NCBI GenBank assembly: GCA_963701955.1
Contig: OY969694.1
Coordinates: 1,922,001-1,986,000, forward strand
Length of the DNA: 64,000 nt
From: Bog-473 sp963701955
GTDB taxonomy: Bacteria > Actinomycetota > Acidimicrobiia > Acidimicrobiales > RAAP-2
Direction of reading: 5' to 3'
Shown: positions 9,751-17,556 of the stretch, in pieces
Layout: every line of letters starts with the position of its first letter
Numbering within the stretch: the first letter of the stretch is position 1
The notes under the pieces: model-generated
What the model was told of the DNA's origin: nothing
Database searches by the model: none
Seen by the model: only the letters and a program-made list of their open reading frames with translations
Made by a program: the position numbers and the translations under genes

Positions 9751-10647
9751 TCACCAGGCCAGGACGAGCAGCTCGCCTGCGGCGACATTGAGCCAATGCG
9801 CGGCCGACGCCTCTCCGGCGACCACGGCGAGATGTCCGTTTGCGTCGGCCAGGAGTCCCAGCTCGCCCCGACTCAGCTCGCCGAACGCGTCGACGCAGCG
9901 AAGCCGCACACCGTCGGGAACCAGCGACTGCGGCAACTGGCCGAGGTCGGACCGGCCGGTTTCGAGCCGCGCCGCCAGCTCGATGCTCCCCGCCACCGGG
10001 ATTCCCGCCACCCGCGCGTCCGCCACGGTCGCCGCCAGCTGCACATTGCCGAAGTGATCGACCCACGTCACCTCGACCCGCAGACAGGCCCGCCCGTCGG
10101 GGAGACGCCCGTGTTCGACCACGCCACCGATGAGGCGGGCCAAGGAAGCCGGGTCGACGGCCTCGCCCAGGTCTTCGGGCACCATGCCGCGACACAGCGC
10201 GGCGACCGCGGGGGCAAAGACGTCACGACCATCGAAGGTCGTACCACGCCCGAAGGAGGGATCCGAGGGCTCGCACCGCAGCTCGACCACCCGGCTGACC
10301 GGCGCCTCGCCCGCCGACTCCGCGGCAGCCACCAGAAGGCCGTTGTCGGGCCCGACGAAGTACATGGTTCCGCCAGCCGGAAGCGGAATCTCCATGCACA
10401 GTCCCCGCCGAGACGTCCCGACCCCGGGATCGACCACGCCGAGCACGATGCCGGCGCCCAGATGCGGCACCGCCCGGACGAGGGCGTGACTGCCCGCCCG
10501 GACATCGAATGCCGGAATCTGATGCGTCAGGTCGATCACCGTGACCCCGGGCGCGCCGGCCACGATCACCGCATGCACGACGCCGGCAAACTCGTCGCGC
10601 GCGCCGTAGTCGGAGAGGAAGTAGACCGTCTCGACGCGGTTGGGCAT
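9751..10647 (-). CDS. SAM hydroxide adenosyltransferase (DUF62 family)
   Basis: Cleaves S-adenosylmethionine to adenosine and methionine with water as nucleophile; the family is related to fluorinase and chlorinase. Seen are FLSDYGARDEFAGV at the N-terminus, VVDPGVG, FVGPDNGLL, and the C-terminal barrel motif DHFGNVQL. The 298 residues are close to the typical length. The loop that marks halogenases is not recognisable, so hydrolysis is the safer call. The start lies 5 bases after the proC stop, so it is in the same transcription unit. Confidence 0.88.
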   Translation of the reverse strand: MPNRVETVYFLSDYGARDEFAGVVHAVIVAGAPGVTVIDLTHQIPAFDVRAGSHALVRAVPHLGAGIVLGVVDPGVGTSRRGLCMEIPLPAGGTMYFVGPDNGLLVAAAESAGEAPVSRVVELRCEPSDPSFGRGTTFDGRDVFAPAVAALCRGMVPEDLGEAVDPASLARLIGGVVEHGRLPDGRACLRVEVTWVDHFGNVQLAATVADARVAGIPVAGSIELAARLETGRSDLGQLPQSLVPDGVRLRCVDAFGELSRGELGLLADANGHLAVVAGEASAAHWLNVAAGELLVLAW

Positions 10648-10652
10648 CGTGC

Positions 10653-11468
10653 TCAGCGCTGCAAGTTGCGCGACCGCTCCGTGGCTGCGGCAACCGCCTC
10701 CATGAAGGCGGAGCGGACCGCTCGCGCCTCGAGAGTCCGGATCCCGGCCGCCGTGGTCCCCGCGGGTGAGGTCACCATCGCTCGGAGAGCCTCGGGGTCC
10801 AGACCCGTCTCGGAGAGCATCGCGGCCGATCCCCGCATCGTCTCGACGACCAATGTCCGGCTGACCTCTCGGGTGAGCCCCATCTGCACACCGGCCTCCA
10901 TGAGCGCCTCGACCACGAGGAAGAAGTAGGCCGGACCCGACCCCGACAGCCCGGTGACCGCATCGAGCATGCGCTCGGGCAGGCGGACCACCGCACCAAC
11001 GGCGGAGAGGACGTCCTCGGCCCAGGCCAGGTCGGTCGAGGTGGCGAACGACCCTCCCGCGATGGCCGTCACACCGACCCCGACCAGGGCAGGGGCATTC
11101 GGCATGGCACGCACGATCGCCGGCTCACCGCCGAGCGCGGCCTCCAGGCGCGCCGAGGGGATGCCCGCCACGATGGAGAGCAGACGGGTCACCCCGGTGG
11201 CGCCGAGCGCTCGGCAGGCTCCCTCGGCCACATCGGGCTTCACGGCCAGGACCGCACCCGCCAGACGCTCGTCATCCTCGTTGAGGAGGCCGGGCTCTGC
11301 CGCGGGCACGGTGCGCACCCCGGGGTGCGCCGCCTCGAGTTCGGCCCGGCGCCCGGCCAGTGGCTCGACCACCGTCACCTCGTCGGCCCTCACCCAACCG
11401 GCATGCAACAGCCCGCCCAGCAGCGCGCCGCCCATCCTTCCACCACCGACAACCAGCAGGCTTGTCAC
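10653..11468 (-). CDS. proC: Pyrroline-5-carboxylate reductase
   Basis: Last step of proline synthesis, NAD(P)H reduction of pyrroline-5-carboxylate. I chose the GTG at 11468 because VTSLLVVGGGRMGGALLGG begins at the Rossmann glycine motif and gives the usual 271 residues; the open frame reaches back to 11687 only by running over the upstream gene. The C-terminal signature LSGSGPAYFFLVVEALMEAG and the helix with SPAGTTAAGI are both present. Transcribed with the ybjN-like gene 38 bases upstream. Confidence 0.93.
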   Translation of the reverse strand: MTSLLVVGGGRMGGALLGGLLHAGWVRADEVTVVEPLAGRRAELEAAHPGVRTVPAAEPGLLNEDDERLAGAVLAVKPDVAEGACRALGATGVTRLLSIVAGIPSARLEAALGGEPAIVRAMPNAPALVGVGVTAIAGGSFATSTDLAWAEDVLSAVGAVVRLPERMLDAVTGLSGSGPAYFFLVVEALMEAGVQMGLTREVSRTLVVETMRGSAAMLSETGLDPEALRAMVTSPAGTTAAGIRTLEARAVRSAFMEAVAAATERSRNLQR

Positions 11469-11506
11469 CGGTGCGACGATACCGAGCCGTGACGGACCTT
11501 GTTGAC

Positions 11507-11998
11507 CTACCGGCGCCGACGTCGTCGGTAGGTCGACGGATACCCCAACGTCATGGCCGTCGGGAAGTGCTCGTCGGTGTAGAGCACGGACGATCCGGCG
11601 ATCCGGTCGAGCTCCTCGTCGTCGATCAGGCGGGCCGGCACCTTCCCTACCAGGTAGACGGCGTCCTCGGGACCGAGCGCGAACCACATCCCGAAGAGGT
11701 GGGCGTTGCGACGCAACAGGTACCCGTAGACCTCGGCGTGGTTGGCCTCTGGCATCGGCATGAACTGGGCCTCATGATGCAAGGTGCGCTGCCTGAGGGT
11801 GAACCACACCGTGATGAAGTCCTTCTCCTCACCCTTGAAGCGCAGGTACCAGCGGTACGAGGCCGTACGGTCGGTCACCTCCTGCCGTTCGGCCGCCACG
11901 AGGTACCCCCCGTCCGCCAACTCGCGCTCGGCCCAGGCATCGATTCTGGCCACCGCGGCCGCCATCTCCTCCTCCTCGGGGAGATCGACGATCGGCAT
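11507..11998 (-). CDS. YbjN-domain protein
   Basis: Cytoplasmic 163-residue protein of the YbjN family, a fold shared with type III secretion chaperones; no biochemical role is firmly known. The ATG at 11998 is the only in-frame start after the mshA stop. It has an acidic N-terminal helix (DLPEEEEMAAAVARIDAWAE), a central beta sheet (YRWYLRFKGEEKDFITVWF), and an Arg-rich tail. Mycobacterium tuberculosis also has a YbjN-family gene (Rv0487) directly after mshA (Rv0486), so the pairing is conserved and suggests a link with mycothiol metabolism. Confidence 0.8.
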   Translation of the reverse strand: MPIVDLPEEEEMAAAVARIDAWAERELADGGYLVAAERQEVTDRTASYRWYLRFKGEEKDFITVWFTLRQRTLHHEAQFMPMPEANHAEVYGYLLRRNAHLFGMWFALGPEDAVYLVGKVPARLIDDEELDRIAGSSVLYTDEHFPTAMTLGYPSTYRRRRRR

Positions 11999-12033
11999 GG
12001 ACGGGCTCGGACCTCGGATCGTCGCCGACGCGT

Positions 12034-13293
12034 TCAGCGGCACTCGACGAGTCGGCTCGCGGCCAGCTCGTCGTGGAGCTCCACCAGGGTACGCGCCGCG
12101 GCGCGCCAGGTGTAATGGCGCGCCCGCAACACCGAGGCGGTCGAGAGCCGTTCGGCGGCCAAGGGCTCTGCAAAGACGCGGCGCACCGCATCGGCGTAGG
12201 ACTGCGAGCCACCTCGGTCCACCAAGAACCCCGTGTGCCCGTGGTCGACCAGGGTGGTGAGACCTCCGACGGCGGATGCGACCACCGGGGTGCCGCAGGC
12301 CGACGCCTCCAGTGCCACCAGCCCGAACGACTCTGACCGGCTGGGCACGATGCACACGTCGGCAGCCCGGTAGTACGACGAGAGAAGCTCGTGGGGCTGG
12401 GGGTCGACGAACTCCACCAGATCGTGCAGCCCGTTGGCATCGGCCAGGTCGTGGAGACGCCCGAGCGCCTTCTCGCCGTGTGGTCCGCTCGGGCCGCCCA
12501 CGACCACAAGCCGGTAGGTCTGGCGCCCGTCGCGTTGGAGCTCGGCCAAGGTCTCGACGGCCACGTCCGCACACTTGAGCGGCTGGATACGGCCCACGAA
12601 GAGGAGCAGGCGACCGTCGATGGGGAGGCCGAGGGCACGGCGCGCCTGGGGACGGTGGCCCGGTCCGAAGAAGGCATGGTCGACTCCGGGCGCGACGACG
12701 CGAATGCGACCGCGGTCACCGCCGTAGAGCGAGGCGATCTGCTCTGCCTCGACCGTGCACGACGCCAGCACCGCGTCGGAACAACCGATGATGGCGGCCT
12801 CGGCCTCGGCGCGGCGGTGCGGCAGGTCCGCCTCGACCTCCTCGGGAATGGACTCCGCCTTGACGCGGTCGAGCGTATGGAACGTGCACACCAGCGGGAG
12901 CTCGAGCTCGTGCTTGATCACGTGTCCGGACAGTCCCGACAGCCAGTAGTTGGCGTGCACCGACGTGTACGGCAGCCCGGCGTGGGGCTCGTCGTCGGCG
13001 GTCATCCGCTCGAGCACGCCCTCGGTGAACTCGTCGACCACACCGTGCAACGACTCCTTGGGCACCGGACCCGACGGACCGGCCGGGACGTGGTGCACAC
13101 GCAGCCCAGGCTCGACCTCGACCACGGCGGCCAGGTGCGGCGACCAGGCCCGCGTGAAGACGTCGCACATGACCCCGGAACGGGCAAGCGCGGCCGCCAG
13201 CTCCCGCACGTAGACGTTCATCCCGCCTCCGTCCCCGGTTCCGGGTTGGGCCAGGGGAGAGGTGTGGAGTGACAGGACGGCGAGGCGGCGCAT
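12034..13293 (-). CDS. mshA: D-inositol-3-phosphate glycosyltransferase (mycothiol synthesis)
   Basis: GT4 retaining glycosyltransferase that joins UDP-GlcNAc to inositol-3-phosphate, the first step of mycothiol synthesis. The 419 residues start with VLSLHTSPLAQPGTGDGGG and MNVYVRELAAAL, typical of MshA. VGRIQPLKCADV and the ESFGLVALEASACGTPVVAS motif for nucleotide-sugar binding follow. Mycothiol is the actinobacterial thiol buffer, so this gene is a strong marker of phylum. Its own -10 box lies just upstream. Confidence 0.94.
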   Translation of the reverse strand: MRRLAVLSLHTSPLAQPGTGDGGGMNVYVRELAAALARSGVMCDVFTRAWSPHLAAVVEVEPGLRVHHVPAGPSGPVPKESLHGVVDEFTEGVLERMTADDEPHAGLPYTSVHANYWLSGLSGHVIKHELELPLVCTFHTLDRVKAESIPEEVEADLPHRRAEAEAAIIGCSDAVLASCTVEAEQIASLYGGDRGRIRVVAPGVDHAFFGPGHRPQARRALGLPIDGRLLLFVGRIQPLKCADVAVETLAELQRDGRQTYRLVVVGGPSGPHGEKALGRLHDLADANGLHDLVEFVDPQPHELLSSYYRAADVCIVPSRSESFGLVALEASACGTPVVASAVGGLTTLVDHGHTGFLVDRGGSQSYADAVRRVFAEPLAAERLSTASVLRARHYTWRAAARTLVELHDELAASRLVECR

Positions 13294-13302
13294 GGCGCAC
13301 AG

Positions 13303-13308
13303 AGCCTA
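13303..13308 (-). promoter_or_regulatory. Probable -10 box of mshA
   Basis: Minus-strand TAGGCT ends 9 bases before the mshA ATG, leaving a leader of only a few bases. It suggests that mshA and the genes after it (ybjN-like, proC, DUF62) have a promoter separate from the XRE gene. Confidence 0.4.
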
Positions 13309-13361
13309 TCGGCGGCTCTCGAATGTCCCCCGGGTGGGCGTCAGAGGCCCGACGTCGGCGC

Positions 13362-13769
13362 TCAGGCAGTGACGGCCGAGACCGGGTCGGCGTTGGCCGG
13401 CTCAACGGCGTCGTCGGAGGACTCCTGCTCGCGCCGAAACGAGAGGTAGATGCGGACCAGGGCCTGTTTGTGCTCTTCGCTGATGGTCTGGTCGGCCAGG
13501 ATCACCTGGGTCAGGTCGGGAACGCCGGCCCGGGGCTCGAGGATGCCGGCCTGCACGTAGAGGGTCTCTGCCGAGATACGCAGGCCCTTGGCGATCTGCT
13601 GGAGGATCTCGGCCGAAGGGCGGCGCAGCCCGCGCTCGATCTGGCTGAGGTAGGGATTCGAGATACCCGCCAGCTCGGAGAGGCGGCGCAGTGACAACCT
13701 GGCCGAAGACCGCTGCTCGCGGATGAAGGACCCCAGTTCGTGCCAACGGTCTTTGGGGTCCGCGGTCAC
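13362..13769 (-). CDS. XRE-family transcriptional regulator
   Basis: DNA-binding regulator of 135 residues. The GTG at 13769 gives VTADPKDRWHELGSFIREQR, and the helix-turn-helix follows at about residues 25-65 (LSLRRLSELAGISNPYLSQIERG). The C-terminal half (ADQTISEEHKQALVRIYLSF) is helical. The M. tuberculosis Rv0474 family has the same layout. The open frame extends to 13913, but the -10 box at 13776 makes the shorter, leaderless start more likely. It is divergent from the superoxide dismutase gene. Targets are unknown. Confidence 0.82.
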   Translation of the reverse strand: MTADPKDRWHELGSFIREQRSSARLSLRRLSELAGISNPYLSQIERGLRRPSAEILQQIAKGLRISAETLYVQAGILEPRAGVPDLTQVILADQTISEEHKQALVRIYLSFRREQESSDDAVEPANADPVSAVTA

Positions 13770-13775
13770 CCGTCC

Positions 13776-13781
13776 AGCGTA
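13776..13781 (-). promoter_or_regulatory. Probable -10 box of XRE gene
   Basis: Minus-strand TACGCT lies 6 bases before the GTG start at 13769, the spacing of a leaderless transcript. This supports the chosen start. Confidence 0.4.
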
Positions 13782-13845
13782 CCGTCGGTCCGGCGCGCCG
13801 CCGGGTGCGCCGCCGGTGCACACGGGCGACTCCGGAGCGCTCCGG

Positions 13846-13910
13846 GTTGCGGCGGCGACCTGTTCGGGTATGGTCCAGCACGCACGTCTGTCCACGACTG
13901 AGGAGACCAC
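13846..13910 (+). promoter_or_regulatory. Promoter region and RBS of superoxide dismutase
   Basis: TTGCGG followed after 16 bases by TATGGT forms a plausible sigma-70-type promoter. GAGGAG 6-8 bases before the ATG is a good Shine-Dalgarno. The dismutase transcript therefore has a leader, unlike several neighbours. Confidence 0.4.
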
Positions 13911-13911
13911 C

Positions 13912-14526
13912 ATGGCCGAGTACAGCCTCCCCGACCTGCCCTACGACTACGCCGCGCTCGAGCCGCACGTGTCGGGACAGATCATGGAGCTCCACCACGA
14001 CAAGCACCACGCCGCCTATGTCACCGGGGCCAACCAGACGCTCGAGAAGCTGGCCGGCGCACGCGACAAGGACGACTTCGGCGCCATCGTCGGGCTCGAG
14101 AAGACCCTGGCCTTCCACATCTCGGGCCACGTCCTGCACTCGATCTTCTGGAAGAACCTCAGCCCCGACGGTGGCGGTACACCCGACGGAGCGCTGGGCA
14201 CGGCGATCGACGAGCACTTCGGGTCGTTCGACAAGTTCAAGGCGCACTTCACCCAGGCGACCTCGACCATTCAGGGATCAGGATGGGGGGCGCTGGCCTG
14301 GGAGCCCCTCGGCGGCCGGTTGGTCGTGGAGCAGATCTACGATCACCAGGGCAACGTCGGAAACGGCTCAGTGCCCCTCTTGGTGTTCGACGCCTGGGAG
14401 CACGCCTTCTACCTGCAGTACAAGAACGTGAAGGCCGACTTCTTCGCGGCGCTGTGGAACATCGTGAACTGGGCCGACGTCTCGGCCCGGCTCGCCTCCG
14501 CAAAGGGGCTCAGCGTCGCCGGCTGA
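13912..14526 (+). CDS. sodA: Superoxide dismutase, Fe/Mn family
   Basis: Dismutates superoxide. The 204-residue protein begins MAEYSLPDLPYDYAAL. It carries the first metal histidine (His28 in LHHDKHH), the second in FHISGHVLHSIFW, and the last two ligands in DAWEHAFYLQY. YDHQGN has the histidine seen in actinobacterial enzymes at the position that tunes the metal. The ATG at 13912 has a good ribosome-binding site; the longer frame upstream is not used. Sequence alone does not decide between Fe and Mn. There is no signal peptide. Confidence 0.95.
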   Translation: MAEYSLPDLPYDYAALEPHVSGQIMELHHDKHHAAYVTGANQTLEKLAGARDKDDFGAIVGLEKTLAFHISGHVLHSIFWKNLSPDGGGTPDGALGTAIDEHFGSFDKFKAHFTQATSTIQGSGWGALAWEPLGGRLVVEQIYDHQGNVGNGSVPLLVFDAWEHAFYLQYKNVKADFFAALWNIVNWADVSARLASAKGLSVAG

Positions 14527-14530
14527 ACCC

Positions 14531-14737
14531 TCACGCCCGTTCGGGTGCCGGCGCGAGGTGCTGCGGGCAGAGGCTTCGCGTGGGGTCACTCTCGAGGTGG
14601 GCCTCGCTCAGCGGCGCACCGCACACCTCGCAGCTCCCGTAGCTCCCCTCGCTCAGGCGTTCGAGGGATCGATCCACCGAACTGAGCACGGACGCGGATC
14701 GGGCCAGCTCGGACTCGTAGTGCTCCTCCATCGACAT
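14531..14737 (-). CDS. DksA/TraR C4-type zinc finger protein
   Basis: Small 68-residue protein. Start ATG 14737 has GGGGAG nine bases upstream and gives MSMEEHYESELARSAS. A helical segment is followed by CEVCG and then CPQH, a CxxC...CxxH zinc site of the DksA/TraR family. Such short members bind the RNA polymerase secondary channel in some systems; the role here is inferred. It is convergent with the dismutase gene, with 4 bases between stops. Confidence 0.75.
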   Translation of the reverse strand: MSMEEHYESELARSASVLSSVDRSLERLSEGSYGSCEVCGAPLSEAHLESDPTRSLCPQHLAPAPERA

Positions 14738-14793
14738 CCACGGTAGCTCCCCGGTCGGCCTCTGGTCCCCCGCGGCGCGTCCCACTCCCTAAG

Positions 14794-16272
14794 GTGAACC
14801 TCCATGGAGGTGACCGTGGGATCGAGACTGTGACCGGTGCCCCGCGCGACTCCGGAGACCCGTTGGCGCCGCTGGTCGGCGCCCACCTCCCCGTGCCCTG
14901 CATCGACGGGGTTGAACGGCCCTACCGCGACCTCGACTCTGCGGCATCCACCCCGGCCCTCCAGGTGGTGGCCGACCGGGTGGCCGAGTTTCTTCCCTGG
15001 TACTCGAGCGTGCACCGGGGTGCGGGGTACAAATCGCGCCGCGCCACCGACGCGTACGAAGCGGCGCGGGAAACGGTGCACCGTTTCGCCCGGCACCGGC
15101 CGAAGGCCCCGGGCGCCGAGGGCACTGGCGGCGACGACGTGGTGGTCCTGGTGCGCAACACCACCGAGGCCATCAACCACCTGGCCTACCGCCTGCGCCT
15201 GGAACCGTCCGACGTGATCGTCACCACCGTGGTCGAGCACCACGCCAACCTTCTCCCCTGGTCCCGGGTGGCGACGCCGCGCTTCGTCGAATGCGGGCGC
15301 AACGGCACCTTCGACGTCGCCGACGTCACAGAGGTGCTCGACGCTGCGGGCCGCCGGCCGGCGCTCCTCACGCTGACCGGCGCCTCCAACGTCACCGGGT
15401 GGATCCCGCCGGTCGAGGAGATCTGTGCGGAGGCCCATCGGCGCGGCGTCCCGGTGCTGCTCGATGCGGCGCAGCTCGCCCCGCATCGGCCGCTTCCGCC
15501 CGAACCGGACTTCGTCGCCTTCAGCGGACACAAGCTCTACGCACCGTTCGGTGCCGGCGCCCTCGTCGGGCCACGCCGAACCTTCGAGAGCGGCGACCCC
15601 TTCCTGGCCGGCGGAGGAGCGGTGGACCTCGTCGACCTGGACGAGGTCGTCTGGACCGAGCCTCCCGAGCGCGAAGAGGCGGGCTCGCCCAACGTCGTCG
15701 GCGTCGTTGCCTTCGGACGGGCCATCGAAGAGCTCGAGCGCATCGGGTGGGATGCCATCGTCGCCCACGAGGCCGAGCTGAGCGAGCGCCTTCACGGCGG
15801 CTTGCGTGCCATTCCCGGGGTTCAGGTGCTCGGGCCTCGCAGCCGGGGCGGGGGGGATCGCAACGGGCTGGCCGTGGCCACGTTCACCGTCTCGGGCATG
15901 CACCACGCTTTGGTGGCGGCGCGCCTGAGCGCCGAGTTCGGCATCGGGGTACGTCACGGGTGCTTCTGCGCCCACCCCTACCTGATGCGTCTGCTCGGGG
16001 TGACCGACGACGGCCTCGCGCAGGCTCGCGCCGCGGTACGCCGCGGCGATCGCCGCGCCATTCCCGGAGCGGTACGGGCCAGTTGCGGGCTCGGCACGAC
16101 AGCGGAGGACGTCGACGCGCTGCTCGACGCCCTCCACGAGCTGACCTCGGGTGCGACGCCGCCCCTTCCGTACGCGCAGGACGCCGTGACGGGTGACTTC
16201 TGGCCAGAAGGCGGTGGCGCGGACTGGGGTACCGAGGACCGCCCGGCCGGCGCCGCGTGCGCCCGGGGCTGA
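14794..16272 (+). CDS. Class V aminotransferase (cysteine desulfurase-like)
   Basis: PLP enzyme of the NifS/SufS/CsdA fold. Seen are TTVVEHHANLLPW, LLDAAQLAPH with the PLP Asp, the Schiff-base lysine in FSGHKLYAPFGAG, and a late cysteine in GVRHGCFCAHPYL that could act as the desulfurase nucleophile. At 492 residues it is longer than SufS, with an extended C-terminus after residue 440. The start is uncertain: GTG 14794 or GTG 14830. It stands alone, not with suf genes, so it may be a selenocysteine-lyase-like or other desulfurase. Convergent with the next gene. Confidence 0.82.
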   Translation: MNLHGGDRGIETVTGAPRDSGDPLAPLVGAHLPVPCIDGVERPYRDLDSAASTPALQVVADRVAEFLPWYSSVHRGAGYKSRRATDAYEAARETVHRFARHRPKAPGAEGTGGDDVVVLVRNTTEAINHLAYRLRLEPSDVIVTTVVEHHANLLPWSRVATPRFVECGRNGTFDVADVTEVLDAAGRRPALLTLTGASNVTGWIPPVEEICAEAHRRGVPVLLDAAQLAPHRPLPPEPDFVAFSGHKLYAPFGAGALVGPRRTFESGDPFLAGGGAVDLVDLDEVVWTEPPEREEAGSPNVVGVVAFGRAIEELERIGWDAIVAHEAELSERLHGGLRAIPGVQVLGPRSRGGGDRNGLAVATFTVSGMHHALVAARLSAEFGIGVRHGCFCAHPYLMRLLGVTDDGLAQARAAVRRGDRRAIPGAVRASCGLGTTAEDVDALLDALHELTSGATPPLPYAQDAVTGDFWPEGGGADWGTEDRPAGAACARG

Positions 16273-16279
16273 CCGCGCA

Positions 16280-17491
16280 TCACGCGCTGTAGACGGCCCG
16301 GGGACGGAACCGCAACGGAGCCTCGGCCAGCTCCTCCATGTAGTGCGCAGCCCAGCCTGCCGTGCGGGCCACGGCAAAGATGGCGCGTCCGGCGTCCGCC
16401 GGCATAGCGGTTCCCCAGGTCAGCGCGGCCAGTGCGTAGTCGCAATTCGGCGGCGGTAGCTCGTGCTCCGTCGCCAGCGCGGCGACCTCTCGCACCAGAG
16501 CGGCGCGCTCGTCACTGAGCAACGGCACCACGCGGGCGAGCAGCACCTCGCAGCGCGGGTCGCCTGCGGCGTACACGCTGTGGCCAAACCCCGGGAGGTG
16601 CCCCCGCTCGCCCAGCGCCCCGTTGAGTGCACGGGCAACGCCGTCCCGCTCCGCCGCCGCGAAGAGCTCGTGGACCCGCTGGCTGGCTCCCCCGTGGAGC
16701 GGACCCGCCAGGGTGGTGAGGCCGGCCAGAAAGGCGTCGTAGGGATCCGAGCGTGTGGAGGCCGCCACCCGCACGGCCACGGTTGAGGTGGCCAGCTCGT
16801 GATCCGCCAGGAGGACGAGAGCGGCATCGAGCGCCGCGTCGAGAGCGGAGCCGGAGCCGAGGGCGCGCTCTGCGGGTGGGCCGAGACGACCTCCGAGGCG
16901 CGCGGCGATCGACGTGCTCAGCCCCGGGGCTCGGGCCGGAACGTCATGTCCCGCGTTCAGTGCCGGCGCGGCGAGATCCGCCAAAGCGGCGATGGATCGC
17001 TTGGCGGCACGGACCACGGCGCTCGGACGGAGGTCGGCGCGCAGGGGATCCGTGGCCCCGCAGACCACCAGCGACCACCGCATCCTCTCGAACGCGCCCG
17101 GCAACGGACACGGACCGAGATCAGGGACCGCCCAGTCGTCCCCGGCGACGCCCGCGGAGGCGTGGGGCACCGTGTCCCACAGACCGAGTGCGACCTCCTC
17201 GAATCCGGCAGTGGTGGCCAGATGGATGGCGGGCCGACCCCGGTAGAGGGGACCGAGGCACGGATCAAGCCGGGTGATTCCGGTGGTGACCGTGGCCAGG
17301 CGGGTGGCGGTCTGACGCCCGCCGCGGCTGCGCGCCGACAAGGCCTCGATCTCGCTCAGGGCGAACAGGCTCCCGCGCCCCACCGGGTCGCGGTACGACG
17401 ACAGGAGGCCCCGGCTCACGTAGGCGTAGAGCGTCGGGACCTTGACGCCGAGCCGACGGGCCGCCTCCATGGTGGTGAGCATCCGCTCCAT
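16280..17491 (-). CDS. Citrate synthase-family protein with N-terminal HTH
   Basis: Residues 1-55 form a MerR/excisionase-like helix-turn-helix (LTTMEAARRLGVKVPTLYAYV ... RGSLFALSEIEAL). The rest is a citrate synthase fold. GPLHGGAS and GFGHSVYAAGDPR carry the two catalytic histidines, and NCDYALAAL carries the aspartate, so the active site looks intact. Such HTH-citrate synthase fusions occur in Actinobacteria and Proteobacteria next to a second citrate synthase; whether they regulate, catalyse or both is not settled. The start codon lies 5 bases from the longest possible frame of the divergent paralogue. Confidence 0.82.
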   Translation of the reverse strand: MERMLTTMEAARRLGVKVPTLYAYVSRGLLSSYRDPVGRGSLFALSEIEALSARSRGGRQTATRLATVTTGITRLDPCLGPLYRGRPAIHLATTAGFEEVALGLWDTVPHASAGVAGDDWAVPDLGPCPLPGAFERMRWSLVVCGATDPLRADLRPSAVVRAAKRSIAALADLAAPALNAGHDVPARAPGLSTSIAARLGGRLGPPAERALGSGSALDAALDAALVLLADHELATSTVAVRVAASTRSDPYDAFLAGLTTLAGPLHGGASQRVHELFAAAERDGVARALNGALGERGHLPGFGHSVYAAGDPRCEVLLARVVPLLSDERAALVREVAALATEHELPPPNCDYALAALTWGTAMPADAGRAIFAVARTAGWAAHYMEELAEAPLRFRPRAVYSA

Positions 17492-17500
17492 ACACGGTGA

Positions 17501-17536
17501 ATCATATTGACTTGATCAACGTTTACAACACCAGGT
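17501..17536. promoter_or_regulatory. Divergent promoter with palindrome between citrate synthase genes
   Basis: Leftward: minus-strand TATGAT (17506-17501) with TTGTAA 16 bases upstream, 9 bases before the start at 17491. Rightward: TTGACT or TTGATC (17507-17517) and TACAAC near 17524. The perfect palindrome TTGATCAA (17512-17519) lies between the two -10 boxes and would be a natural operator for the HTH citrate synthase. That role is inferred. Confidence 0.45.
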
Positions 17537-17556
17537 CACAACGCCATAGTGGTGGG

